From positions 1 to 12,722 of the forward strand of contig JAZNPQ010000034.1 of assembly GCA_045589735.1 (NCBI GenBank): a stretch of DNA of 12,722 bases. The letters are read 5' to 3'. The DNA comes from RGIG3994 sp045589735. Its GTDB lineage: Bacteria; Bacillota; Clostridia; Oscillospirales; CAG-272. Under the pieces are notes generated by a model. It was not told where the DNA came from. It ran no database searches and saw only the letters and a list, made by a program, of their open reading frames with translations. Positions within the stretch are counted from its first letter, which is position 1; every line of letters begins with the position of its first letter. Below, piece after piece: positions 1-6,121 of the stretch. The translations under genes and the position numbers were made by a program.

Positions 1-23
1 CTTAAAACGCTTCGCGCCTAACA

Positions 24-45
24 GTTCGATAAATCAAAATTTGAA
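24..45. repeat. 22-bp repeat, left copy (inverted relative to 12701-12722)
   Basis: These 22 bases are the exact reverse complement of the last 22 bases of the window. The sequence begins GTTCGATAAATC and ends in TTTGAA. It lies downstream of the minus-strand operon, just as the other copy lies downstream of leuS, so both copies have the same orientation relative to the gene that precedes them. A second shared word, AAGAATCTTCAAA, also occurs on the minus strand here (about 87-101) and directly next to the repeat at the right end. This suggests a dispersed gene-end repeat of which parts differ between copies. Confidence 0.8.
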
Positions 46-49
46 AGAT

Positions 50-90
50 AAACAAAAAACTTAAAGCAAACCCCTTGTTTGAAGTTTTTT
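50..90 (-). terminator. Probable intrinsic terminator of the proA-peptidase operon
   Basis: Read on the minus strand, AAACTT-CAAAC pairs with GTTTG-(CTTT)-AAGTTT (plus-strand arms 57-62/82-87 and 67-71/77-81) and is followed at once by a run of T residues and a T-rich stretch. This is the arrangement of a Rho-independent terminator for the minus-strand operon. A second, stronger hairpin lies between it and the last gene. Confidence 0.6.
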
Positions 91-97
91 GAAGATT

Positions 98-129
98 CTT
101 AAGAAACTTTTTGCAAAAAGTTTCTTAGG
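98..129. terminator. Perfect A/T-rich hairpin after the carboxypeptidase gene
   Basis: Bases 101-126 form a perfect self-complementary palindrome (AAGAAACTTTTT, central GC, then the complement), extended by three further pairs at 98-100/127-129. It lies about 30 bases beyond the stop codon of the M32 carboxypeptidase gene. On the minus strand the following bases are not a clean T-run, so it may be a 3'-end stabilising hairpin, or the first half of a double terminator with the one at 50-90. The internal T5/A5 arms could supply a short U tract. Confidence 0.6.
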
Positions 130-158
130 CGGGTGTGGTCAGCGCCCACATATAAAAC

Positions 159-1661
159 TCATATCCCGTAAAGCTCACCGTATTTCTTTTCAAGATAATC
201 GGTATAAACTGTCGGGTCGAACGGCTCGCCGAGTGCGGCTTCAAGCAGCTCGTTTGACTTTTTGAGACAGCCGTATTTCCAGATATGCTCGCGGTTCCAT
301 TCGTTGATGGGAGCGAAATTGCCACTCTCAAGACAGGCGTCAACGTCAACTGTTTCCTTCATTTTCTTAAGCAGCTGTGCGCCGTATGCGCTTCCGAGTG
401 CGTAAGACGGGAAATATCCGATACCGCCGCCCGACCAATGGCTGTCCTGAAGCACGCCCTCACGGTCGTTCGGTACGTCTACGCCCAGATATTCCTTGTA
501 AAGTTTATTCCACTCGCCAGGTAGGTCGTGAACGGTAAGCTCGCCCGAAACGACGCGCTTTTCAAGCTCGTAGCGTATCATAACGTGGAGACAGTATGTG
601 ACCTCGTCGGCGTCGGTTCTTATAAGTGACGGAGTTACGAGGTTTATCGCCTTGTATACGTCGTCAGCTGTGTATTTTTCAAGCTGAGACGGGAAGCAGG
701 CTTTCATTTTCGGGAAAATGTTATTTATAAACGCGCGGCTGCGTCCGAGCAGATTTTCATAGAAACGGCTCTGACTTTCGTGTATTCCCATTGATACGCC
801 GCCGTCAAGGAAGGTGTAGGCATATTCGTCGTCGGAATTCATATCGTAAAGTGCGTGACCGCCCTCGTGGATAACGCTGAACATCGAGCAGGAGAGGTCG
901 TCTTTTTTATAGTTAGTGGTAATACGGACATCGTGATGAGAGCCGAGGCTTGTCGTGAAGGGATGCTCTGTCGTTCCGAGTCCGCAGTGTCCCATATCGA
1001 TACCCATAGCTTTCATAAGCGTGAGGGCAAACTTTTCCTGCTCGTGTTCGTCAAAATCACCGAGCAGACAGGAATTGTCAAGCTGCGGCTTTTCTGCGAT
1101 CTTTGCGATAAGAGGAACAATACGCTCTTTAAGTGTACTGAAAAACTCGTCGCACTTTTCGGTTGTGAGTCCGTCCTCGTATTTGCCGAGCATATAGTCG
1201 TAGGGCTTCATTTCGGGTGCGCAGTATTCCGCAAAGCGAACCTGTGTTTCAAAAATTTCAGTAAGCAACGGCTCAAACAGCGCAAAATCGCTTGTCTCCT
1301 TTGCCGTGTGCCATACGTCGTCGGCTTCAACGAGCAGTCTTTCGTATGCGATATACTCTTCCATAGGTATCTTCTGCATCTCGCGTATGTCCTTAAGCGC
1401 GAGATATACCTTGCGAGACTCGACCTCGGTCAGCTCATCCTTGTTTGCGTCGAGAAATTCGAGCATTTCGACCGTGTCCTTGCCCGTCGAGAGCAGATAG
1501 CTCTCCTGACTGAGAATTGAAAGCGTCTGACCTCTGTTTGCGGCTGTGGCCTTAGGTGCTGTCGTCGCTCCGTCGTAGTATATAAGCGACATTGCGTGAT
1601 TATACGCGCTGAGCTTTTGCTCAAATTCGGTCAGCTTTTCGCGTGCTTCTGTAAGATTCAT
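159..1661 (-). CDS. M32 family (Taq-type) metallocarboxypeptidase
   Basis: This 500-residue protein has the full length of thermostable carboxypeptidase 1 (family M32), cytoplasmic zinc or cobalt enzymes that remove C-terminal residues from peptides. The zinc-binding HEGGH lies at residues 265-269, inside IHEGGHALYD, and the family signature GIHESQSRFYEN follows about 30 residues later. The DGG...GIHES and EVTYxLHV...YELE segments of the helical lid are also present. There is no signal peptide or membrane segment. The start codon has a good ribosome binding site (AGGAG, 8 bases upstream) and follows the stop of the M24 peptidase gene by 13 bases; the binding site abuts that stop. It is the last gene of a four-gene operon and probably works in intracellular peptide turnover with the M24 enzyme. 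Identification of the family is secure; the substrate preference is not visible. Confidence 0.96.
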   Translation of the reverse strand: MNLTEAREKLTEFEQKLSAYNHAMSLIYYDGATTAPKATAANRGQTLSILSQESYLLSTGKDTVEMLEFLDANKDELTEVESRKVYLALKDIREMQKIPMEEYIAYERLLVEADDVWHTAKETSDFALFEPLLTEIFETQVRFAEYCAPEMKPYDYMLGKYEDGLTTEKCDEFFSTLKERIVPLIAKIAEKPQLDNSCLLGDFDEHEQEKFALTLMKAMGIDMGHCGLGTTEHPFTTSLGSHHDVRITTNYKKDDLSCSMFSVIHEGGHALYDMNSDDEYAYTFLDGGVSMGIHESQSRFYENLLGRSRAFINNIFPKMKACFPSQLEKYTADDVYKAINLVTPSLIRTDADEVTYCLHVMIRYELEKRVVSGELTVHDLPGEWNKLYKEYLGVDVPNDREGVLQDSHWSGGGIGYFPSYALGSAYGAQLLKKMKETVDVDACLESGNFAPINEWNREHIWKYGCLKKSNELLEAALGEPFDPTVYTDYLEKKYGELYGI

Positions 1662-1674
1662 AATGATACTCCTG

Positions 1675-2748
1675 TTAAAGCTCTATAAGATTCTTTGGGC
1701 TCTTTGTAAAGTCGTAGATACCGTTCTCGGTAATTGCAATCATATCCTCGATACGGCAGCCGTATTTGCCCGAAATATAGATGCCCGGCTCGTCGGTAAT
1801 AACGTCACCGACTCCGAGAAGCGCGCCCTCGGGTGCTTTACTCGAAAGTCCCGGCGCTTCGTGGATATACATACCGACACCGTGTCCGAGAGAATGACCG
1901 AAGCAGCCCTTGTATCCCGCGTTGTCTATGATATCACGTGCTATTTTATCGAGCTTTGCGCGTCCGCGCTCACCCGCTTCAAGAGCGGAAATGACGGCAA
2001 GCTGTGCTTCGAGTACGGTATTATAAAGACGTTTCATATCGCTGTCAGCCTTACCGATAACGACGGTACGAGTCATATCCGAGCAGTAGCCTTGATATTT
2101 TGCGCCGTAGTCAAGGGTCAGAAATCCCTTTTCGAGCTTTACGGGGCGGGGAACACCGTGAGGCATTGACGACGCGCTTCCCGATACCGCGATAGTCTCA
2201 AAAGCGAGACCGTCAGCACCGTTTTTACGCATAAAGAATTCAAGCTCAAGAGCGACGTCAATTTCGGTGCGGTCGGGCGTGATATAGCCGAGAATGTGCT
2301 CGAATGCCGCATCGGTAAGAGCTTGCGCTTTCTTCATTTTTTCTATTTCTCCAGCGTCTTTATAGCGGCGCAGCTCGTCTGTAAGCTTAGAGCCGCCCGA
2401 AACGAACTCAACGCCTTCGATTCTGCTCTTTATCATTTCAAAATCGGCAAGCGAGAGCGTCGCATCCTCGACAGCGACCTTTGTCACGCCCTCTTCCTTA
2501 AGATGCGCGGAAATTTCCGCAAGCATAGAACGGTCCTCGGGCATAACTATTTTGAAGCCCTTGTCGGCTTCGTTGTGCGCGGCTTCAATATAGCGGAAGT
2601 CGGTGATGAGGTAAGATTTTCCGTGAGTTACGAGAACGTAGCCGTCGGTGTAGTCGAAGTTTGTCAGCCAACGCTGATTGACCGCCGAGGTGACGAGAAG
2701 CGCCGAATCCTCAGGAAGTATAGATTTTACCGATTCAAGATGTGACAT
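1675..2748 (-). CDS. M24 family peptidase, Xaa-Pro aminopeptidase/dipeptidase type
   Basis: This is a pita-bread metallopeptidase of 357 residues, with an N-terminal creatinase-like domain (about 1-130) and a C-terminal catalytic domain. All five metal ligands are visible: D213 in LDYGAKYQG, D224 in CSDMTRT, H285 in GHSLGHGVG, E320 in TDEPGIY and E334 in RIEDM. Proteins of this type cut the bond before proline (aminopeptidase) or split Xaa-Pro dipeptides; length and domain layout fit both, so I do not choose between them. The ATG at 2748 is preferred over an in-frame TTG at 2763, because AAAGGA sits 7 bases before the ATG and the TTG overlaps the previous stop. It lies 11 bases after the endonuclease IV-like gene and 13 before the M32 gene, clearly in one operon. 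Together with proA upstream it suggests a proline-related operon. Confidence 0.95.
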   Translation of the reverse strand: MSHLESVKSILPEDSALLVTSAVNQRWLTNFDYTDGYVLVTHGKSYLITDFRYIEAAHNEADKGFKIVMPEDRSMLAEISAHLKEEGVTKVAVEDATLSLADFEMIKSRIEGVEFVSGGSKLTDELRRYKDAGEIEKMKKAQALTDAAFEHILGYITPDRTEIDVALELEFFMRKNGADGLAFETIAVSGSASSMPHGVPRPVKLEKGFLTLDYGAKYQGYCSDMTRTVVIGKADSDMKRLYNTVLEAQLAVISALEAGERGRAKLDKIARDIIDNAGYKGCFGHSLGHGVGMYIHEAPGLSSKAPEGALLGVGDVITDEPGIYISGKYGCRIEDMIAITENGIYDFTKSPKNLIEL

Positions 2749-2759
2749 ATTTATTCCTT

Positions 2760-3614
2760 TCAATTTATCATTTTGAGATAATGTGATTTCATTTTCGCGG
2801 CATCCTCTGCCATAGTACCCGCCGACTCACAGATAATACACGGACACAGACCTTCACGGGCTATAGTCTCGATAAGCGGTTCAAAGTCGGGGCCGTAGGT
2901 CGTATCGTCGAAGGTAAGATGCTTTTTTTCACCCGCAGAGGTGTATTCTATTTTTGAAAAATGACAGTGAAGATAGCGCGCGACGCTGTCTCCGAGTCTT
3001 TCTCCTATCTTGTCAAAAACGAGCTTATACGCATCGGTTGACGGGAAAAGACCGCCGACGTTTCTTGCGTTAAGATGTCCGAAATCAACAACGGGACGGA
3101 AGATGGGAGCGATACGGCAAAGCTCTATGACCTCGTCGAGCGTTCCGAGCTGATTCTGCTTTCCCATAGTTTCAATACCGAGAATAACACCCTTGTCACC
3201 GAAAAGCTCGGCGGCGCGTGTGAGAGTGTCAGTGGCAAGATACATAGCCTCGTCGCGTGATATCTTTGAGGCAGAGCCTGCGTGAATGACTATAGTATCA
3301 GCGCCGAGACAGAGCGCGGCGTTTACGCTTTGCTCGATATATTTGAGGCTTTTGAGACGCTTTTCGGGGTCAACGCCCGAAAGGGAGATGAAGTATGGCG
3401 CGTGGAGTGACATTTTTATACCTGCGTCACGCGCGGCGTTACCTATTGCGGTGAGTGCCGCCGTTCCTGCCATAATACCGTTTCCGCCTTGATATTCGTA
3501 GGCGTCAAGACCCCTCGCGGCGATCCATGCGGGCGCGTCCTTTGAGCTTTTAAAGCCTTCGGCTGCAAACGAATCGCTGTTACCGCCGGGGCCGAAAAGT
3601 GCTGAGCTTCTCAT
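2760..3614 (-). CDS. Endonuclease IV-like TIM-barrel protein (AP endonuclease family 2)
   Basis: This 284-residue TIM-barrel protein resembles Nfo, the zinc-dependent AP endonuclease of base excision repair. Residues matching the Nfo metal ligands can be found in order: H71 (SLHAPY), H111 (IHAGS), E148 (IETMG), D177 and H180 (VVDFGH), H216/H218 (HCHFSK), H232 (KKHLTF) and E263 (IICES). The aspartate that precedes the penultimate His in Nfo as DxH is not conserved: here the residues are KKH. The third metal site may therefore be altered, and this may be a divergent paralogue with another substrate. It starts in the TAATG overlap with the proA stop, so it is translationally coupled; a GGAG lies rather far (13 bases) from the ATG. 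No secretion signal. Family membership is firm; a repair role is only inferred. Confidence 0.85.
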   Translation of the reverse strand: MRSSALFGPGGNSDSFAAEGFKSSKDAPAWIAARGLDAYEYQGGNGIMAGTAALTAIGNAARDAGIKMSLHAPYFISLSGVDPEKRLKSLKYIEQSVNAALCLGADTIVIHAGSASKISRDEAMYLATDTLTRAAELFGDKGVILGIETMGKQNQLGTLDEVIELCRIAPIFRPVVDFGHLNARNVGGLFPSTDAYKLVFDKIGERLGDSVARYLHCHFSKIEYTSAGEKKHLTFDDTTYGPDFEPLIETIAREGLCPCIICESAGTMAEDAAKMKSHYLKMIN

Positions 3615-4867
3615 TATTTTCGTATATCTCCGTTTCCGTTTATAAGATATTTTGTCGTAGTCAGCGCGTCAAGTCCCATAGGACCTCTTGCGTGAAGCTT
3701 TTGCGTGGAAATTCCTATCTCTGCGCCAAAGCCGAACTCGCCGCCGTCTGTAAAGCGTGTAGATGCGTTGACGTATACTGCCGCCGCGTCAATTTCTCTC
3801 TGGAATCTTTCGGCATCCGCAAGAGAACGTGTAATAATCGCTTCGCTGTGCTTGGTGTTGTGTCTGTTTATGTGATCTATCGCTTCGTCAAGGGTATCGA
3901 CCGTCTTTACGGCTAAAATATAGTCGTCGTATTCGGTAGACCAGTCGTTGGCGGTCGCGGCTTTTGCGTCGCTTATGAATTTAGCCGAATATTCGTCGCA
4001 TCTGAATTCTACGCCGTACGGCTTCATAGCGTCTGCTATTTTCGGAAGCACCTCTGCGGCAACAGAACGGTTGACGACAAGAGTCTCTATTGCGTTACAT
4101 ACCGACGGACGCTGACATTTTGCGTTAAGCGCGATCTTTACAGCCATGTCGGTGTCGGCGTCTGCGTGTATATAAAGGTGACAGTTTCCCGCGCCCGTTT
4201 CAATGACGGGAACTCTGGAGTTCTGCTTGACAGCCGCGATAAGACGGTGACTGCCCCTGGGAATGAGAACGTCAACGTAATCGGTCATTGTCATAAGTAT
4301 ATTCGCGCCTTCGTGAGTTACGTCGGTGATAAGTCCTATAGCGTCGGGGTCAAGACCAACCTCGGTAAGCGCGGATTTCATTACGTCAACAAGCGCGATA
4401 TTGGAATTTATAGCTTCCTTGCCGCCGCGAAGAATGACCGCGTTACCCGTTTTAAGGCAGAGCGCGGCGGCGTCAACCGTGACGTTGGGGCGTGCCTCGT
4501 AGATTATACCGATAACACCGAGCGGTACCTTGACTGCCGAAATTTTAATACCCGACGGACGAACCCAGCACTCGCCCTGACCTATAGGGTCGGTCAGCGA
4601 GACGATTTCATAAAGAGAGTTAATTATAGCGTCGATACGTTTTTCGTTAAGCGTGAGGCGGTCGAGCATGTGAGGCGGTACACCGTTGTCGGCGGCGCGT
4701 TCAAGGTCGAGCCTGTTGGCGTTTATTATTTGCTCTTTTGATTCCCCGAGCTTTTTGGCGATAGCCGATAGGGCATCGTTTTTAAGACCTGCGCCTGCAT
4801 TCGCAAGTGACAGCTTTGCGCGACAGGCAGCGGCACATAGAGAGCTTATTTGTTCGTAGAGTTCCAT
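3614..4867 (-). CDS. proA: Glutamate-5-semialdehyde dehydrogenase (gamma-glutamyl phosphate reductase)
   Basis: ProA reduces gamma-glutamyl phosphate with NADPH to glutamate-5-semialdehyde, the second step of proline synthesis in the cytosol. The 417-residue protein has the usual length and shows the ProA signature around VPLGVIGIIYEARPNVT, the AALCLKTGNAVILRGGKEA cofactor-binding region and the catalytic Cys257 in CQRPSVCNA. The C-terminal FGFGAEIGISTQKLHARGPMG segment is also typical. The ATG at 4867 follows AAGGA by 9 bases. It heads the operon and its stop overlaps the next start (TAATG). The usual partner proB (glutamate 5-kinase) is not next to it: upstream is a promoter and then a divergent tRNA gene, so proB must lie elsewhere or be absent. 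Confidence 0.98.
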   Translation of the reverse strand: MELYEQISSLCAAACRAKLSLANAGAGLKNDALSAIAKKLGESKEQIINANRLDLERAADNGVPPHMLDRLTLNEKRIDAIINSLYEIVSLTDPIGQGECWVRPSGIKISAVKVPLGVIGIIYEARPNVTVDAAALCLKTGNAVILRGGKEAINSNIALVDVMKSALTEVGLDPDAIGLITDVTHEGANILMTMTDYVDVLIPRGSHRLIAAVKQNSRVPVIETGAGNCHLYIHADADTDMAVKIALNAKCQRPSVCNAIETLVVNRSVAAEVLPKIADAMKPYGVEFRCDEYSAKFISDAKAATANDWSTEYDDYILAVKTVDTLDEAIDHINRHNTKHSEAIITRSLADAERFQREIDAAAVYVNASTRFTDGGEFGFGAEIGISTQKLHARGPMGLDALTTTKYLINGNGDIRK

Positions 4868-4899
4868 AGTATTTATCCTTTTTAGAAAATATATAATAT

Positions 4900-4928
4900 A
4901 TGATACACCAAAAACAGAGATTTGTAAA
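4900..4928 (-). promoter_or_regulatory. proA: Sigma-A type promoter of the proA operon
   Basis: On the minus strand TTTACA (4923-4928) and TATCAT (4900-4905) are separated by exactly 17 bases. The -10 box lies about 30 bases before the proA ATG, in an A/T-rich stretch. No terminator or riboswitch-like structure fits in the short leader. Confidence 0.65.
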
Positions 4929-4997
4929 GAGCTTTTCGGGTATTTCGGCAGTTTTTGAAGATGCGTAAAAAAATTTCAAAAAAATTTGAAAAAGGTA

Positions 4998-5026
4998 TTG
5001 CAAAAATGAAAAAGATGTGATATAAT
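4998..5026 (+). promoter_or_regulatory. Sigma-A type promoter of the tRNA-Glu gene
   Basis: TTGCAA (4998-5003) and a perfect TATAAT (5021-5026) are 17 bases apart. The -10 box ends 18 bases before the first base of the tRNA, so the primary transcript has only a very short 5' leader. It diverges from the proA promoter. Confidence 0.85.
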
Positions 5027-5044
5027 ACCAAGGTACTCAACAAA

Positions 5045-5119
5045 GGCCCGTTGGTCAAGCGGCTAAGACGCTAGCCTCTCACGCTGGAAACATGGGTTCG
5101 ATTCCCGTACGGGTCACCA
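5045..5119 (+). tRNA. tRNA-Glu (anticodon CTC)
   Basis: The cloverleaf is complete. The acceptor arm GGCCCGT (5045-5051) pairs with ACGGGTC (5109-5115), followed by discriminator A5116 and an encoded CCA (5117-5119). The anticodon stem CTAGC/GCTGG (5071-5075/5083-5087) closes a seven-base loop CTCTCAC, with anticodon CTC at 5078-5080, decoding GAG. The T arm carries GGTTCGATTCC. The sequence closely resembles Firmicutes tRNA-Glu. The CTC isoacceptor is the less common one, since many Clostridia rely on TTC alone. It is a single-gene unit with its own promoter and terminator; the accessory insert starts right behind it. Confidence 0.97.
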
Positions 5120-5120
5120 G

Positions 5121-5152
5121 AAAAAAGCACTTGCGAAAGCAAGTCCTTTTTT
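5121..5152 (+). terminator. Intrinsic terminator of tRNA-Glu
   Basis: ACTTGC-GAAA-GCAAGT (5129-5144) forms a stem with a GAAA tetraloop. It is flanked by AAAAAAG before it and CTTTTTT after it, which can extend the stem across one C-C mismatch and provide the U-tract. It begins two bases after the CCA end. The T-tract (5145-5152) is also the first part of the repeat shared with 5949-5970. Confidence 0.9.
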
Positions 5153-5250
5153 CACCGAAATTTGCCCTTCGGGCAAGTGAAATAGCTTCGTTGTGAAATA
5201 TTTGCTTCGCAAATGTGAAATATTCGCTGGCGCGAATGTGGGCAAATTTC
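5145..5250 (+). repeat. Hairpin-array repeat, copy 1 (GTGAAATA-linked)
   Basis: The copy opens with 22 bases (5145-5166) that match 5949-5970 at 20 positions. An 11-bp perfect stem, GAAATTTGCCC (5157-5167) with its complement at 5240-5250, encloses four small palindromes: TGCCC-TTC-GGGCA, a weak AGC-TTC-GTT, ATTTGC-TTC-GCAAAT and ATTCGC-TGGC-GCGAAT. They are joined by the linker GTGAAATA or its 5' part. The stems differ in sequence but keep their pairing, as expected for a selected or structure-derived nucleic-acid fold. No ORF of coding character runs through it. Its function is unknown to me. Confidence 0.85.
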
Positions 5251-5332
5251 ATTTCACATTGCGACGAAGGAGCAATATTTCACAATTTTCGAAAGAAAAT
5301 TATTTCACATTCACCGCAGGTGAATATTTCAC
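5251..5332 (-). repeat. Hairpin-array repeat, inverted half (TATTTCAC-linked)
   Basis: Directly after copy 1 the linker appears in reverse complement (TATTTCAC). It separates three more hairpins: ATTGC/GCAAT with a nine-base loop, AATTTTC-GAAA-GAAAATT and ATTCACC-GCA-GGTGAAT. The final TATTTCAC abuts the -35 box of the four-helix-bundle gene. Copy 1 and this half therefore face each other, and their linkers could also pair at long range. Confidence 0.8.
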
Positions 5333-5361
5333 TTGAAAGAACAAAATGTTTATGCTATAAT
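5333..5361 (+). promoter_or_regulatory. Strong extended -10 promoter of the four-helix-bundle gene
   Basis: TTGAAA (5333-5338), a 17-base spacer and TATAAT (5356-5361) with an upstream TGC (extended -10, TGCTATAAT) form a near-consensus promoter. It begins at the last base of the hairpin array and lies about 25 bases before the ATG, so the gene has its own transcription independent of the tRNA. Confidence 0.85.
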
Positions 5362-5385
5362 AAAACAGAGAAAGGCGGCGGTTGT

Positions 5386-5729
5386 ATGGCTGAATCTAAA
5401 CTTAGAGATTTATCTATGGATTTTTCTGTAAATGTAATAAAGATGTGTGATAATATGAAAGGACATCACTCGCTTGTAAATCAATTGGAGCGTTCTGCAA
5501 CGTCGATTGGCGCGAATATTCACGAAGCAAACTATGCTCACGGTAAGGCTGATTTTGTCGCGAAACTTCAAATCTCGCTTAAAGAGTGCTATGAAACGGA
5601 GTATTGGATTGAATTTTTGTAAAGTCAGATTTAATCGAAAGAGACGTAGCGAAGGAGCTATATAATCAATGCGGTACCATTCGTAGAATTTTAATTGCTT
5701 CCATCAATACCGCAAAGGAGAATAAATAA
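5386..5729 (+). pseudogene. Four-helix-bundle protein (S23/IVP-like), frameshifted
   Basis: The ATG at 5386 follows a G-rich AAAGGCGGCGG site. The first frame gives 78 residues with the family core LVNQLERSATSIGANIHEA and LQISLKECYETEYWIE, then stops at 5620-5622. Reading on in the next frame from 5619 gives VKSDLIERDVAKELYNQC and ends NTAKENK at 5727-5729, which is the expected fourth helix. The change of frame falls in a run of five T (5614-5618); one more T would restore a protein of 114 residues, the usual family length. Relatives are encoded in 23S rRNA intervening sequences and include the Avd accessory protein of diversity-generating retroelements, but neither rRNA nor a reverse transcriptase is present here. 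Possible explanations are decay, a sequencing error in the T-run, or slippage. The longer upstream reading frame through the array is not credible. Confidence 0.8.
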
Positions 5730-5744
5730 AAAGCAATAGAAATT

Positions 5745-5942
5745 ATGGATTTACAAATTATTTTACATATAACCGAGTTGTGTTTGTTTCTCTTCACGCT
5801 TTTCTGGGTTTCACAAAGAAATTCAAGATTTATTAAAAGACAGCCCTTTAAGATAATAGCAATCATGACAATATTTATTACAATATTAGGCGGTATTGCA
5901 CTCTGTATATTTGATATTGTTTTGTTTTCCATGGAGTTGTAA
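5745..5942 (+). CDS. Small two-helix membrane protein, unrecognised
   Basis: This 65-residue ORF contains two hydrophobic stretches, about residues 5-23 (ILHITELCLFLFTLFW) and 38-62 (IIAIMTIFITILGGIALCI), separated by a basic segment RNSRFIKRQPFK. That would make a small hairpin membrane protein with the basic loop predicted inside the cell. I do not recognise a family. The ATG lies 16 bases after the end of the frameshifted four-helix-bundle gene, whose last codons contain a GGAG too far away to be a good binding site; only AATAGAAA is close. Its base composition is more A/T-rich than the flanking core genes. An antisense ORF of 110 codons overlaps it but starts inside a hairpin array and is less credible. 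It could be a real cargo gene of the insert or a chance ORF. Confidence 0.4.
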   Translation: MDLQIILHITELCLFLFTLFWVSQRNSRFIKRQPFKIIAIMTIFITILGGIALCIFDIVLFSMEL

Positions 5943-5948
5943 TTTTGA

Positions 5949-6053
5949 CCTTTTTTCAACGAAATTCGCCTTCGGCGAGTGAAATATGGCTTCGCCATGT
6001 GAAATAGCTACGCTGTGAGATATTTGCTTCGCAAATGTGAAGGGGCGAATTTT
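5949..6053 (+). repeat. Hairpin-array repeat, copy 2 (GTGAAATA-linked)
   Basis: This is a direct second copy of the element at 5145-5250. It shares the opening 22 bases (20 identical) and has a closing stem AAATTCGCC (5962-5970) paired with GGCGAATTT (6044-6052). Four hairpins lie inside: TCGCC-TTC-GGCGA, ATGGC-TTC-GCCAT, ATAGC-TAC-GCTGT and ATTTGC-TTC-GCAAAT, linked by GTGAAATA or GTGAGATA. From the start of the closing stem to its end the two copies are nearly equal in length (94 and 92-93 bases). Only one hairpin, ATTTGC-TTC-GCAAAT, is identical between them; the rest differ while keeping their pairing. Confidence 0.85.
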
Positions 6054-6086
6054 TAGATAAAATTTAGATAAAATCGCAAAAAAACC

Positions 6087-6115
6087 TTGACAGCAGAGAA
6101 AAAGTATGATATAAT
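6087..6115 (+). promoter_or_regulatory. Consensus sigma-A promoter of the T-box operon
   Basis: TTGACA (6087-6092) and TATAAT (6110-6115) both match consensus perfectly and are 17 bases apart. Transcription should begin near 6122, shortly before stem I of the T-box. Strong initiation with control at the leader is the usual T-box design. Confidence 0.95.
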
Positions 6116-6121
6116 CCTTTA

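Noticed and set aside
5145..5332. CRISPR array
   Set aside because: The repeated word is only about eight bases, the units are palindromes with unequal lengths, orientation switches in the middle, and no cas gene is present.
5215..5385. Longer N-terminus for the four-helix-bundle protein, read from 5215
   Set aside because: The extension is translated hairpin array and promoter sequence; the ATG at 5386 has a ribosome binding site, a promoter in the right place and the normal family N-terminus.
5666..5998. 110-codon minus-strand ORF over the small membrane ORF
   Set aside because: It starts inside hairpin array copy 2 and ends in the four-helix-bundle gene, with no ribosome binding site; less credible than the plus-strand ORF.
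5145..6053. Diversity-generating retroelement
   Set aside because: A distant Avd-like protein is present but there is no reverse transcriptase, template repeat or variable repeat.
5045..6053. tRNA-integrated island with att sites
   Set aside because: No second copy of the tRNA 3' end and no integrase gene can be found in the window.
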